Part shown: positions 1 through 8,682 of the stretch, one piece after another
How the letters are laid out: each line of letters opens with the position of its first letter
Numbering within the stretch: position 1 is the first letter of the stretch
NCBI GenBank assembly: GCA_944381375.1
Contig: CALWKX010000020.1
Location: 20,744 to 84,743, forward strand
DNA length: 64,000 bases
Origin: an uncultured Lachnospiraceae bacterium
Lineage (GTDB): Bacteria > Bacillota > Clostridia > Eubacteriales > Anaerofustaceae
Direction of reading: 5' to 3'
Notes under the pieces: generated by a model
Database searches by the model: none
What the model was told of the DNA's origin: nothing
The model's input: the letters and a program-made list of their open reading frames with translations, nothing else
Made by a program: the position numbers and the translations under genes

Positions 1-128
1 GAAGCGCTCGAGCGCTCAATTGCGCTTTCTGTTGCTCAAAATACATAAATATCATTAATAATTGTATGTTGTTATATATTTTTGTGCTAAAATACTACGT
101 CATATTTTTTAATAAGAGGAATATAATT

Positions 129-1973
129 TTGCATAAGGAAGAACAAATAAGAAATATAGCCATAATTGCGCATGTAGATCACGGAAAGACCACTCTCGTT
201 GATGCAATGCTCAAACAAAGCGGCGTCTATCGAGAGAACCAGCAAGTTGTGGAACGAGTAATGGATTCCAACGACCTGGAACGTGAGCGCGGGATCACTA
301 TCCTTGCTAAAAATACAGCCGTAGAGTATAAGAACACGAAAATCAATATAGTGGATACTCCCGGCCACGCTGATTTTTCCGGAGAGGTGGAACGTATTCT
401 CAAAATGGTAAACGGCGTTTTGCTTTTAGTGGACGCCTCCGATGGTCCGATGCCGCAAACGCGCTTCGTGCTTTCCAAATCTTTGGAGCTCGGACATAAA
501 GTAATAGTGGTGATAAATAAAATCGACCGTCCTGACGCCAGGATAGATCAGGTTATAGATGAAATCCTGGATTTGTTCATAGAATTGGGCGCAAGCGATG
601 AGCAGTTGGACAGTCCGTTTATATTTTGTTCGGCTAAAAAAGGAACGGCAAGCGTTGAGCAGGATGTTGAGGGAACAAATCTTATTCCTCTTTTTGAAAC
701 GATACTTGAATATATACCTTCGCCTCCTCGCAATAAAGAAATGCCGCTTCAAATGTTGATCTCATCCATAGATTACAACGAATTTGTCGGCAGAATCGCC
801 ATCGGACGAATAGAACGGGGCATGATAAAGCAAAATCAGGAGCTTGTCGTGTGCAATTATCACGATAAAAATATGCTTAAAAAAGCCAAAGCAGTCAATA
901 TTTATCAATTTGAAGGATTGAGCAGAGTGAGTGTCACTGAAGCTGCAGCGGGAAATATTATAGCGCTTTCAGGTATACCGGATATAACAATAGGAGATAC
1001 GGTTTGTTCGGCGGAATGTCCGCAGGCTCTTGAATTCGCTCAAATTTCCGCGCCGACTATTGAAATGACATTTTCTGTAAACGATTCGCCTTTTGCAGGC
1101 AAAGAAGGCAAATACGTTACCTCGCGCAATATACGCGACAGACTCGAAAGAGAGCTTTTGAAAGACGTCTCATTAAAAGTAAGCGAACTTGATACTACTG
1201 ATTCTTTCAATGTAGCAGGACGAGGAGAAATGCATTTATCAATATTGATAGAAACTATGCGCAGAGAAGGCTATGAGTTTCAGGTTTCGCCTCCTCGAGT
1301 GCTTATGAAGGAAATAAACGGTATAAAGAGCGAGCCTGTAGAAAGGCTTGTTGCGGACGTTCCTCAGGAATGTGCGGGCGCGGTTATTGAAAAATTAGGG
1401 CAAAGGCGCGGAGAGTTGCTAAATATGACGCCTATGGGAGCCAGAATGAAATTGGAATTTCTTGCGCCCTCAAGAGGGCTGTTCGGTTACAGAAGCGAGT
1501 TTCTGACAGATACCAAAGGAGAGGGCATAATGGCAAGCGTTTTTGATTCGTATGCCCCGTACAAAGGGACGCTTTCGCGACGTTCGCAAGGCAGTCTTAT
1601 CGCCTATGAAGCCGGTGAAGCGATTACTTACGGTTTGTACAATGCTCAAGAAAGAGGCCGGCTTTTTATCGGGCCGAATACTCCTGTATACGAAGGTATG
1701 GTTGTAGGCATTTCCTCAAATTCTAAAGACATACCAGTAAATGTGTGTAAGAGAAAACAGCTTACAAATATGCGCGCCACAGGACATGACGATGCTTTAA
1801 GGCTTGTGCCGCATTTGAAAATGAGTCTTGAGCAGTGCATGGAGTTTTTGGCGGATGATGAACTTTTGGAGATAACTCCTAAGTCTTTGAGGATAAGAAA
1901 GCGTATTCTCAATCACGAACAAAGAATGAAAGCCCAAAGCCGTGAAAAGAGCGGCGCAGCCGGCATAAAATAA
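129..1973 (+). CDS. typA: TypA/BipA ribosome-associated GTPase
   Basis: Translational GTPase that binds the 70S ribosome and helps 50S assembly and stress adaptation. The G1 motif AHVDHGKTT is followed by [13 protein letters not shown] and NKID, then the EF-G-like domains and the BipA C-terminal domain ([20 protein letters not shown]). I place the start at the TTG at 129 because AAGAGGA lies 8 nt upstream and translation then begins just before [14 protein letters not shown]. Earlier in-frame starts would add a non-family hydrophobic leader. The last ~14 codons and the stop lie inside cloverleaf repeat CL1, so the C-terminal tail ([12 protein letters not shown]) appears to be repeat-encoded. 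Family assignment is firm; the start is likely. Confidence 0.96.
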   Translation: MHKEEQIRNIAIIAHVDHGKTTLVDAMLKQSGVYRENQQVVERVMDSNDLERERGITILAKNTAVEYKNTKINIVDTPGHADFSGEVERILKMVNGVLLLVDASDGPMPQTRFVLSKSLELGHKVIVVINKIDRPDARIDQVIDEILDLFIELGASDEQLDSPFIFCSAKKGTASVEQDVEGTNLIPLFETILEYIPSPPRNKEMPLQMLISSIDYNEFVGRIAIGRIERGMIKQNQELVVCNYHDKNMLKKAKAVNIYQFEGLSRVSVTEAAAGNIIALSGIPDITIGDTVCSAECPQALEFAQISAPTIEMTFSVNDSPFAGKEGKYVTSRNIRDRLERELLKDVSLKVSELDTTDSFNVAGRGEMHLSILIETMRREGYEFQVSPPRVLMKEINGIKSEPVERLVADVPQECAGAVIEKLGQRRGELLNMTPMGARMKLEFLAPSRGLFGYRSEFLTDTKGEGIMASVFDSYAPYKGTLSRRSQGSLIAYEAGEAITYGLYNAQERGRLFIGPNTPVYEGMVVGISSNSKDIPVNVCKRKQLTNMRATGHDDALRLVPHLKMSLEQCMEFLADDELLEITPKSLRIRKRILNHEQRMKAQSREKSGAAGIK

Positions 1974-2111
1974 AAAGAGAAAGAAAATCTTTCTCTTTTT
2001 ATTTTATGCGCAAATTGAACGCCTGCGTTCAATTTGCCCAGCGGCAGAAGAAAGCGCAGCGCGCTTTCTTCTGCCGCGGCTGCGCCGCCCTTTATCGGCT
2101 TTGAGCTTTCA
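1927..2111. repeat. Cloverleaf repeat CL1 (overlaps the typA 3' end)
   Basis: Left arm 1927-1962 pairs with right arm 2077-2111, with a perfect GCGGCGCAGCCG core and a second paired block around CAAAGCCG. Enclosed back to back are three hairpins: 1963-2009 (A/T-rich), 2010-2037 (GCAAATTGAACGC arms) and 2042-2076 (CGGCAGAAGAAAGCG arms). The typA stop codon lies in the first hairpin, which may double as its terminator. The architecture matches nine other loci in the window although the sequence differs. Confidence 0.9.
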
Positions 2112-2112
2112 T

Positions 2113-2190
2113 CTAAGTAACCCACCCAGTTCAAGGAAGGAAAGCCTCACGGCTTTCTTTATCTGCCCCACAAAAGCGATCCCCTTGAGG
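2113..2190 (-). repeat. Short element E-I (degenerate)
   Basis: Read on the minus strand it begins CCTCAAGGGG, has GGGGCAGA, then a hairpin (AGAAAGCC / GGCTTTCCT), then a G-rich end containing ACTGGGTGGG. This is the order of parts seen in the other E elements, with a diverged 3' flank. It lies between CL1 and the stop codon of the dipeptidase gene, leaving 1 nt before that stop. Confidence 0.6.
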
Positions 2191-2191
2191 T

Positions 2192-3580
2192 TTACAGTTT
2201 TGCAAGCTTAAGAATTGCATTCACATAAATTTCAATGGCCGTCCATAGTCTGTCAAGTCTGATATTTTCATCGCTGTCATGAATTCGATTATCATCATCC
2301 GCAAATTCCGGACCGAAAGCGACTACGTTTTCAAAAGCCCTCGCATAAGTGCCTCCGCCTATTACTATCGGCTTTGCTTTCGTATCTTTAGTGACTTCGC
2401 AGTAAGCCTCCATTAAATTCTTCACAAGTTCGCTTTCAGGATCAACCAGAAGAGGCAATGAATGACTTACAAATTTTTCTTCAGCGCCCGCGCCTTTTAT
2501 TTTTTCACTGATAATTTCGGCATAAGGCGCAAAATCAATGCTTACAGGATATCTTATGTCTAAAGTAGCAGTCGCTGTTCCCTGTTTATCGGTTTTTACC
2601 ATTCCAACATTAAGCGTCAGTGAACCATATTCGTCGCATGCGGCAGCGCCGATTTTTTCTCCCGAAGTATCCGTACCTATAAGTTTGTTGAAGGTATTCA
2701 CAAAAGGACTGTCATGTACGATTTCTCCCAAAAACTTTATCATATGACAAGCAGCGTTTTTCCCAAGCTCAGGCGTGGAAGCGTGCGCCGCTTTCCCTGC
2801 CATCTTAAAAGAAACCCCGTCATTTAATATTTCAGCATTGCCGTCAATCTCATATGCGCTTAAGTACGATAAGAATTTATCTATTGCTTCCGCCGTTTTT
2901 GTTTCACCGCATATTACCGCTTCACAAAAATCTGCAGCAGCGTTTCTGGCTGTGCCCGCTTGTATCCGTTGTATGACGCGTCTGCCGGCATTAATTGCAA
3001 GCGGCGCGGAAATATCCGTATCATAATGACCTTTTTCCCCGAAAATCAAAGGGAAATCAGCATCCGGCGAAAACCCCATGCTGAAGCCTCCCTCTTTTGA
3101 TTTGTAATACTTAACGCATCCAAACCCGCTCTCTTCATCAGCGCCTATAACAAGGCGAATCCTTTTTTTGAATACTTCCCCTTTTATTTCCCGGGCAATC
3201 TTCATAGCATAAAGCGCCGCAATCAGCGGACCTTTGTCGTCAACTACGCCTCTTGCGTACAAAACACCGTTTTCTTCACTCAAACAATAAGGTTCATGCG
3301 TCCAGCCTCCGCCTTCAGGCACAACATCCACATGGCATAAAATTCCTATAATGTCTTCTCCTTCGCCCATTTGCGCGTATCCTGCATAATTATCAAGATT
3401 CACAGTCTCAAATCCCATCCTGCCGGCAATTTCCAAGGCTTTGTTCAAGGCATGAGCACATTCTTTGCCGAAAGGCATACCTTCACAAGCTTCGCCCTTT
3501 ACGCTTCTTATTTTTACAAGCTCAGCAATATCGTTTATTATGTCGTCTTTGTATGAATTAATTTTTGATTTTATATCCAT
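2192..3580 (-). CDS. M20-family dipeptidase (PepV-like)
   Basis: Cytosolic metallopeptidase that hydrolyses dipeptides. The metal-binding motifs of the M20/PepV family are present: HVDVVPEGGGW, ARGVVDDKGP (bridging Asp), ADEESGFG, and a C-terminal GGGTYARAF with a late HDSDENI. The length of 462 aa matches PepV. AAGGGG lies about 13 nt before the ATG, a rather long spacing. It is monocistronic and convergent with typA, with CL1 and E-I between them. An amidohydrolase acting on another small peptide or amide is possible. Confidence 0.88.
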   Translation of the reverse strand: MDIKSKINSYKDDIINDIAELVKIRSVKGEACEGMPFGKECAHALNKALEIAGRMGFETVNLDNYAGYAQMGEGEDIIGILCHVDVVPEGGGWTHEPYCLSEENGVLYARGVVDDKGPLIAALYAMKIAREIKGEVFKKRIRLVIGADEESGFGCVKYYKSKEGGFSMGFSPDADFPLIFGEKGHYDTDISAPLAINAGRRVIQRIQAGTARNAAADFCEAVICGETKTAEAIDKFLSYLSAYEIDGNAEILNDGVSFKMAGKAAHASTPELGKNAACHMIKFLGEIVHDSPFVNTFNKLIGTDTSGEKIGAAACDEYGSLTLNVGMVKTDKQGTATATLDIRYPVSIDFAPYAEIISEKIKGAGAEEKFVSHSLPLLVDPESELVKNLMEAYCEVTKDTKAKPIVIGGGTYARAFENVVAFGPEFADDDNRIHDSDENIRLDRLWTAIEIYVNAILKLAKL

Positions 3581-3750
3581 TCTAAAACAAATCCCCTTTT
3601 GTTTTCACTATTCACGATTATACTCCCTATCGTTTCTTATGTCTATCAGGCGAGATGAATATTTGGATTCGAACGCAAATATAATTTATTGACGAATTCG
3701 AAAAGGGGGCGAAAAAAATAAAAAATAAATACTATAATATCCTCATAGCG

Positions 3751-4506
3751 TTGGCCCTGTTCGCCTTGATAGTCCAGCTTGCTTATACCGGACGCAATGT
3801 TTATATTACGGCAAACGCTTCAACAATGGATTGGGGGCTGAGTTTTTTTGAAGAAGGCGAAACTCCGCAGGGCAGCGCTGAAGAGGAGTATCTTAAAAAT
3901 TATGATGCATATTTCGTAGGAAATACTGATGAAAAGGTTGTTTATCTGACTTTTGACTGCGGATACGAAAACGGCTACACAAATACGATATTGGATGTGC
4001 TGAAGGAAAAGAACGTGAAAGCGGCATTTTTCGTGGTTGGACATATGATAGAAAGCAGTCCTGATATTGTTAAGCGTATGGCGGATGAAGGTCATCTTGT
4101 ATGTAACCATACATATTCTCATCCGGACGCAACGCTGCTTTCTCAAAGCGAACTTACTAATGAATTAACAAAACTGGAAAATACGGCAAGGGAAATATGC
4201 GGGATTGAAATATCAAAATATTTTCGTCCGCCAGCCGGCAAATTCAGCGAACAAATGCTTATTAATGCCCAAAATGCAGGATATACCACTGTCTTTTGGT
4301 CTCTTGCTTATGCCGACTGGGATGTCAACAACCAGCCGACGCATAAAAACGCTTTAGATAAACTTGTTCCCAGAATTCATAACGGCGCGATAATATTGCT
4401 TCATTCAACTTCGGCTACAAATTCGGAAATCTTGTCAGGCTATATTGATGAACTTATAAGCCAAGGATACCGTTTCGGAACTTTGGATGAGCTAAACGCC
4501 CAATGA
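3751..4506 (+). CDS. PdaA-like polysaccharide/muramic acid deacetylase
   Basis: Extracytoplasmic NodB-fold deacetylase, probably acting on peptidoglycan. Motif 1 VYLTFDCGYENGYT, motif 2 HTYSHP and the RPPAGKFSE block are of the PdaA subfamily, where an Asn or Glu usually sits where this protein has Cys after TFD. The first conventional start is TTG at 3751. It has no ribosome site and would shorten the signal anchor. The open frame runs further upstream, and AAAAGGGGG at 3701-3709 is 8 nt before an ATA codon at 3718 that would give a normal Lys-rich signal peptide (IKNKYYNILIALALFAL). The start is therefore uncertain. It overlaps the next gene by ATGA. Confidence 0.85.
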   Translation: MALFALIVQLAYTGRNVYITANASTMDWGLSFFEEGETPQGSAEEEYLKNYDAYFVGNTDEKVVYLTFDCGYENGYTNTILDVLKEKNVKAAFFVVGHMIESSPDIVKRMADEGHLVCNHTYSHPDATLLSQSELTNELTKLENTAREICGIEISKYFRPPAGKFSEQMLINAQNAGYTTVFWSLAYADWDVNNQPTHKNALDKLVPRIHNGAIILLHSTSATNSEILSGYIDELISQGYRFGTLDELNAQ

Positions 4507-5369
4507 AAATACAAAAAACAAAGCCCGCTGTTTTTTGTATTGCCGCCGCTTTTATCATTGTATTCGCTTTATTGGCGAACTTTGTTTCAGAGGCAAATGC
4601 TGAAGATCTCACAACAAGCGTCGATTTGCCGGTAATCATGTATCACAGCATAAGAGAGGACGGTAAGTATTTCGGCAAATATGTAATATCGCCGCAGCAG
4701 CTAAAACAGGACTTTGAATATTTGAAAGAACATGGCTATACTCCCGTAAGCGTATCTCAGCTTATAGAATATGTGAACGAACCTATGGCGCAGCTTCCTG
4801 AAAAACCGATCCTGATTACTTTTGACGACGGATATTACAACAATTATGTTTATGCATACCCTCTTTTGAAAGAATATGAGTTTAAGGCGTTGATATCGAT
4901 AGTCGGCATATACAGCGAAAAAGAATCAGCGGCAAATGAAGTGAAGCAATCCGCCGCATACTCCTATTTAAAATGGGAACAGATTAGAGAAATGACTGAA
5001 AGCGGATATGTAGAGATAGGACATCATTCCTATGATATGCATTCGGCGTCCGCAAGGCAGGGCTCTAAAATAAAAAGCGGCGAAAGCCGCGAAGCGTATG
5101 CCGCCGTATTTGCCGAAGATATAATCAAATTAAACAATTTGCTAATTGATAATTCAGTGAATTTAAGCCCTGTGTATACCTATCCTTTTGGAGCGTACTG
5201 CGCTGAGAGCGAAACAGTAATAAAAACTCTCGGCTTCAGTGTAAGTCTCACTTGTGAAGAGGGCATTAATACGATAAAAAAAGATTCCGGTTTGTATTTG
5301 CTCAAACGATTTAATCGTCCGTATGGCTTGTCGAGCGAAGAATTTTTCAAAGATATAGGCGTAGAATGA
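4503..5369 (+). CDS. Secreted polysaccharide deacetylase
   Basis: NodB-domain carbohydrate esterase with an N-terminal signal segment (hydrophobic residues ~10-28, then Ala-rich SEANA). PVIMYHSIRED and ILITFDDGYYNNY are the classic YMYH and TFDDG motifs. GHHSYDMH supplies the His pair and YPFGAYC the C-terminal motif. It is translationally coupled to the PdaA-like gene by a 4-nt ATGA overlap, so the two probably act together on cell-wall glycan. The substrate (peptidoglycan GlcNAc, PNAG-like polymer or other) cannot be told from sequence. Confidence 0.88.
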   Translation: MKIQKTKPAVFCIAAAFIIVFALLANFVSEANAEDLTTSVDLPVIMYHSIREDGKYFGKYVISPQQLKQDFEYLKEHGYTPVSVSQLIEYVNEPMAQLPEKPILITFDDGYYNNYVYAYPLLKEYEFKALISIVGIYSEKESAANEVKQSAAYSYLKWEQIREMTESGYVEIGHHSYDMHSASARQGSKIKSGESREAYAAVFAEDIIKLNNLLIDNSVNLSPVYTYPFGAYCAESETVIKTLGFSVSLTCEEGINTIKKDSGLYLLKRFNRPYGLSSEEFFKDIGVE

Positions 5370-5378
5370 AAAAAATGC

Positions 5379-5384
5379 TATAAT
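5379..5384 (+). promoter_or_regulatory. Extended -10 promoter at a near-leaderless start
   Basis: TGCTATAAT is an extended -10 (TG at 5376-5377, hexamer 5379-5384). The following ATG is at 5391, the distance expected for the transcription start. No ribosome site lies between, so the small gene downstream may be translated from a leaderless message. Confidence 0.5.
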
Positions 5385-5390
5385 TCGTAT

Positions 5391-5546
5391 ATGGAAAGAC
5401 TTTTGATATTGTTAATATTGAATTCCGCTTCTTCTTCAGGTATCTACCTTTTGGGAATGATAGGCCTCGTTCTTCTATTCGTTTTGTTTATTATTACATA
5501 TGCGGTCTATTCCATAAAAAATAACGATAAAAATAATAAGCGATGA
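5391..5546 (+). CDS. 51-aa single-pass membrane protein
   Basis: A short open frame, ATG 5391 to TGA 5544-5546. It encodes a small protein with one long hydrophobic stretch (residues ~14-41, GIYLLGMIGLVLLFVLFI) and a basic, hydrophilic tail (NNDKNNKR). It has its own extended -10 and is followed 20 nt later by a strong terminator at 5570-5600, as expected for a one-gene transcript. I do not recognise the family. A small membrane regulator or phage-shock-like peptide is conceivable, and chance coding cannot be excluded. Confidence 0.5.
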   Translation: MERLLILLILNSASSSGIYLLGMIGLVLLFVLFIITYAVYSIKNNDKNNKR

Positions 5547-5569
5547 GTATTGTATATATGATCTGAATA

Positions 5570-5600
5570 AAATCCTGTGTTTTGCAAACAGGATTTTTTA
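5570..5600 (+). terminator. Intrinsic terminator
   Basis: The AAATCCTGT / ACAGGATTT stem has a short loop followed by TTTTTATTTTT. It lies after the 51-aa gene and the deacetylase pair. Confidence 0.85.
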
Positions 5601-5632
5601 TTTTTGGGCATAATCATGCCGCGGACGAAATG

Positions 5633-5718
5633 CCTCAAGGGGCTTTCTCTGTTAGGGGGAGAATATGTACGGAAATAACGCAAAAGCGTAATTTCCAACA
5701 TAAGCGGGGCGGGAATTA
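5633..5718 (+). repeat. Short element E-A
   Basis: It begins CCTCAAGGGGC, passes TAGGGGGAGA and ends AACATAAGCGGGGCGGGAATTA-like, with the variable hairpin GGAAAT..ACGC-AAAA-GCGT..ATTTCC at 5671-5696. The flanks match E-B and E-C closely although the hairpin sequence is different. The rest of the 5547-5980 gap is AT-rich and holds no gene that I can support. Confidence 0.85.
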
Positions 5719-5980
5719 AAAAATGCGGCGCTGATGTTGAATATATGTTTAGGCAGTCAATATTTTGCGTGGTTTTCAAATAATTAGTAATTGCCGCTGT
5801 ATTCAGCGCTGCTGAATCTGCATGCGGTTTTGGCTTGCTGCATATTAAAATCGGGCTTTTTACTCCATATTTTTCATTGTATTACAATTTATAGTAATCT
5901 TAATTATCAATTAAATTCTTTGCCATGTTTGGTATATTCATTATAATAATACTTGTATTGCCTCAAGGGGGAGAGAATAT

Positions 5981-6466
5981 ATGAAACAATTTGCAGAAAA
6001 GCATGCGGCTTTGTGGCAGTTTATAAAATATTCGTTTATAAGTCTTATGATATCTGTCGTTGAACTGGTTGTTTTCGCTTTTATGAATTTTGCTGTATTC
6101 GCCCCTTTCAAAGATCAGCCGTTCCAGTGGTGGATACTCAATTATCCGGCTGACGGAGGCGGTCTTGGTGGTTTTCTAGCGGTTATTTCAACTTATATCA
6201 TAGGACAAACTATTAATTTTTTTCTTCAGCGAAAAAGTACTTTCAAAGCTACAAATTCTACATCCAAAAGCGCTGTTATATACGGTATTATGATTATCTT
6301 AATATGGTTTTTGCAGGCATGGATGGGCGGAGTTCTAATGAAGATTTTAAGAAGGCCGCTCGGTGAAAAATTAGGCGATATGGCAGCGGCTTGTCTCAAT
6401 ATGATGCTTTCATTCTGTATACAATTTCCGATGAATAAATATGTAATAATGAAAAACGATACTTGA
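5981..6466 (+). CDS. GtrA-like membrane protein
   Basis: A 161-aa protein with four predicted membrane helices (about residues 13-38, 55-82, 100-121 and 132-155) and the N-terminal FIKYSFISLMISVVELVVF pattern of GtrA-type proteins. These take part in transfer of lipid-linked sugars during cell-surface polysaccharide decoration, usually beside a glycosyltransferase. No glycosyltransferase is adjacent here. The insert after helix 1 (residues ~40-60, aromatic) is longer than usual. The ribosome site AAGGGGGAGAG precedes the ATG. It is monocistronic. Confidence 0.72.
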   Translation: MKQFAEKHAALWQFIKYSFISLMISVVELVVFAFMNFAVFAPFKDQPFQWWILNYPADGGGLGGFLAVISTYIIGQTINFFLQRKSTFKATNSTSKSAVIYGIMIILIWFLQAWMGGVLMKILRRPLGEKLGDMAAACLNMMLSFCIQFPMNKYVIMKNDT

Positions 6467-6497
6467 ATTTAAAAAAAGCGATATGATAAATATCGCT

Positions 6498-7244
6498 TTA
6501 ATTTGTATTTTCATGCGCGGTTTGGGTCTCTGTTATAACGCAGCGCGTTATTTTTACATACTGACCTTCTTCCAATAAAAATGTTTGAGTTCCTGTAAAG
6601 CTTGCGTTGGTAATAATGCTGTCAAAAGTGCCTGAAGCGTCCTTTAGTATTTCTACATAAGCAGGGTCGGTTTCGGTCGATGTGAACTCATATGTTCCCG
6701 CTTGAATGTCGGTTCCTATATGGTACATTCCATCATAATAATTCCCGTCAGAGGCCGCTGAAGCATGAGATTCATCAGCCGGCGTCATCGAAGCGTTTTC
6801 CAGCGTTATGTATTCTCCTTTTTCAACCTGCACATATCTGTATGTGGAAAAATTATCATTCATTATAATACTGTCGATATTTGCAGGCATGGTAGTGGAA
6901 ACCTGTACGTAGCTGTTAGAATTTGAGGAAGAAACAAAATATACTCCAGGTTCAATATCTTCTCCGGCAAGATAAGTGCCTGATTGGTATACCGTCGGCT
7001 CTTGTTCTGATTGCGCCGTCTGTTGCTGATTATTATTTTGTGTTGCAAAATAATAAATACCGCCTGCCAGAACCAAAATAATTATACCGCTTGCTATTTT
7101 CAGCCATAATTTATTTGAGGTGAAAAATCGTTTTTTATTTTTTTTAAAAGCCTTAGAGCTTTGCTTCTTACGGGAAGGCTTATTAATATTACCCGCATCG
7201 CTTTCGCTTAATACCTTTTCCAGGATATCGTCGTCCGTTATCAT
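6498..7244 (-). CDS. Membrane-anchored protein with two G-x-Y-x-x-G repeats
   Basis: Acidic cytoplasmic N-terminus (MITDDDILEKVL), a basic stretch (KKNKKRFF), one membrane helix at residues ~47-67, a Q/N-rich linker, then two tandem extracellular repeats of ~70 aa: GTYLAGEDIEPGVYFV and GMYHIGTDIQAGTYEF. Each continues into a beta-rich segment ending YVQVEKGEYI or FLLEEGQYVKI. I chose the ATG at 7244 because AAGGTG lies 6 nt upstream; a GTG at 7253 is the alternative. Function unknown. The repeat resembles Bacillota surface modules but I cannot name it. It is monocistronic, between convergent and divergent neighbours. Confidence 0.75.
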   Translation of the reverse strand: MITDDDILEKVLSESDAGNINKPSRKKQSSKAFKKNKKRFFTSNKLWLKIASGIIILVLAGGIYYFATQNNNQQQTAQSEQEPTVYQSGTYLAGEDIEPGVYFVSSSNSNSYVQVSTTMPANIDSIIMNDNFSTYRYVQVEKGEYITLENASMTPADESHASAASDGNYYDGMYHIGTDIQAGTYEFTSTETDPAYVEILKDASGTFDSIITNASFTGTQTFLLEEGQYVKITRCVITETQTAHENTN

Positions 7245-7374
7245 TATGTTCACCTTATTGCTAACTTACAACGCTTATACTTGTAATAAATTCGTAACAT
7301 TATTATACATTCCTTCTGTTTGTGAAGCAATAAAAGTTGTCGAAAAAAAATATGAAATTTTATTAAAATTTATA

Positions 7375-7403
7375 TTGACAAATACTTCTTAATAGTATAT
7401 ATT
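7375..7403 (+). promoter_or_regulatory. SigA promoter of the perR-like/rbr operon
   Basis: TTGACA (7375-7380), 17 nt, TATATT (7398-7403). The region around the -10 (CTTAATAGTATATATTCTCATTAAAG) is a loose AT-rich dyad that could hold a Per/Fur operator, but it does not clearly match the 15-mer consensus. Confidence 0.8.
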
Positions 7404-7428
7404 CTCATTAAAGAAAGGATATCAATAA

Positions 7429-7836
7429 ATGTCAGATAATCGTAATACGCTTCAAAGATCGCTGATTTTGGCTTCTTTAAAACGGCTTGACCATCCTACA
7501 GCGGAAGAAGTGTATAATAACCTTATAAAAGATTATCCCAATATAAGCAAAGCGACAGTTTACAGAAATTTAAATTTGCTTTATAGGCAGGGAGCCATAG
7601 GCAAGGTAATGATGTCTGATTCCGCTGATCATTTTGATGTTACCGCCGAACCGCATTTTCATGTCAGATGCAGGAAATGCGGAGGATTATTCGATATGTA
7701 CAAAGACAGATTCAAAGCTTATTTGGACAGCATATGCGAACACGAAGGTTTTACTATAGAAGAATATGATATACTGTTTAAGGGGATTTGTCCCAAATGC
7801 AAAAAAGAAAATAAATATAAGGAGAAAATTAAATGA
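7429..7836 (+). CDS. Fur-family peroxide-type regulator (PerR-like)
   Basis: DNA-binding metalloregulator of 135 aa. The winged helix at residues ~5-75 contains [11 protein letters not shown] and [12 protein letters not shown], typical of Fur proteins. The dimer/metal domain has [14 protein letters not shown] and two CxxC pairs (CRKCGG, CPKC), which form a structural zinc site. The operon with rubrerythrin suggests PerR rather than Fur or Zur, because PerR controls peroxide-scavenging genes in anaerobes. Rubrerythrin starts within its stop codon (ATGA), so the two are coupled. Autoregulation is likely by analogy. Confidence 0.88.
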   Translation: MSDNRNTLQRSLILASLKRLDHPTAEEVYNNLIKDYPNISKATVYRNLNLLYRQGAIGKVMMSDSADHFDVTAEPHFHVRCRKCGGLFDMYKDRFKAYLDSICEHEGFTIEEYDILFKGICPKCKKENKYKEKIK

Positions 7837-8372
7837 GTAAATTAAAGGGTACAAAGACGGAAGCAAATCTTATGGAGGCTTTTGCAGGGGAAAGCCAGGC
7901 AAGAAATAAATATTCTTACTTTGCTTCACAAGCAAAAAAAGACGGTTATGTTCAGATAGCTGCTATATTTGAAGAAACTGCCAACAATGAAAAAGAGCAC
8001 GCTAAAATGTGGTACAAGCTTTTGCATGAAGGAATCGGCACAACTGAAGAAAATCTTCTGGAAGCTGCTGAAGGTGAAAATTATGAATGGACTGATATGT
8101 ACGCAAAATTTGCCAAAGAAGCAAAAGAAGAAGGTTTTGACGATATCGCAAGGCTCTTCAATGGCGTAGCCGCTATAGAAAAAGAGCATGAAGAAAGATA
8201 CAGAACATTGCTTGCAAATGTAAAAGAAGGTAAAGTTTTCAAGAGAATCAGCGATACTGAATGGCAGTGCGCCAACTGCGGCCATATTGTAGTGAGCAAG
8301 GAGGCTCCGAAAGTATGTCCCGTATGCGCTCATCCGCAAAGCTATTTCCAGATCAGAGCAAAGAATTATTAA
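7833..8372 (+). CDS. rbr: Rubrerythrin
   Basis: Non-haem diiron peroxidase of anaerobes that reduces H2O2 using electrons from rubredoxin. An N-terminal ferritin-like four-helix domain carries the [20 protein letters not shown]-like and EKEHEERY Glu/His ligands. The C-terminal rubredoxin domain has WQCANCG and CPVCAHP, which bind one iron. The 179 aa length is standard. It is co-transcribed with the PerR-like gene and followed by a terminator at 8379-8412. Confidence 0.96.
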   Translation: MSKLKGTKTEANLMEAFAGESQARNKYSYFASQAKKDGYVQIAAIFEETANNEKEHAKMWYKLLHEGIGTTEENLLEAAEGENYEWTDMYAKFAKEAKEEGFDDIARLFNGVAAIEKEHEERYRTLLANVKEGKVFKRISDTEWQCANCGHIVVSKEAPKVCPVCAHPQSYFQIRAKNY

Positions 8373-8378
8373 TAAGCG

Positions 8379-8412
8379 CAAGGCGCCGCCCCATAAGATA
8401 GGCGCCTTGTTT
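8379..8412 (+). terminator. Intrinsic terminator after rubrerythrin
   Basis: Stem CAAGGCGCC / GGCGCCTTG around a 13-nt loop, then TTTATAT. Confidence 0.8.
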
Positions 8413-8432
8413 ATATAAAGACAATATTTGTA

Positions 8433-8552
8433 TAATTCCCGCCCGCCCGTCTAATGTTAAAAGACGAAAAATCAGGGAATAAAAATACCGCTCAGGCAGC
8501 AGACTGAGGCGGTATTTTATTTTTCATCTTTTATACGGATACAAAGCCCCGG
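8433..8552 (-). repeat. Short element E-H (extended hairpin)
   Basis: In minus orientation it ends with ACATTAGACGGGCGGG..GGAATTA-like sequence, as the other E elements do, and starts near GGGGCTTTGTATCCG. The central part is a two-tier hairpin: an outer stem 8459-8472 / 8519-8532 (AAAAGACGAAAAAT, one mismatch), an asymmetric spacer, and an inner stem within 8482-8518 (AATACCGC.CTCAG / CTGAG.GCGGTATT). It is the longest member of the family here. Confidence 0.75.
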
Positions 8553-8631
8553 GTGCAAACGGCAATTAAATACTGATACGAGGCGAATCAGTTCCGGAAG
8601 AAATAAAATAAAAGGAGGACGATTATACTGC

Positions 8632-8663
8632 TTGACAAATAATACTATGTGATATATAGTATT
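8632..8663 (+). promoter_or_regulatory. padR promoter with palindromic operator
   Basis: TTGACA (8632-8637), 17 nt, TATAGT (8655-8660). A perfect 8-bp inverted repeat, AATACTAT-7 nt-ATAGTATT (8641-8663), covers the spacer and the -10. Placement and symmetry fit an autoregulatory PadR operator. Confidence 0.8.
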
Positions 8664-8682
8664 CTTGAAAAGAGGAGCACCG

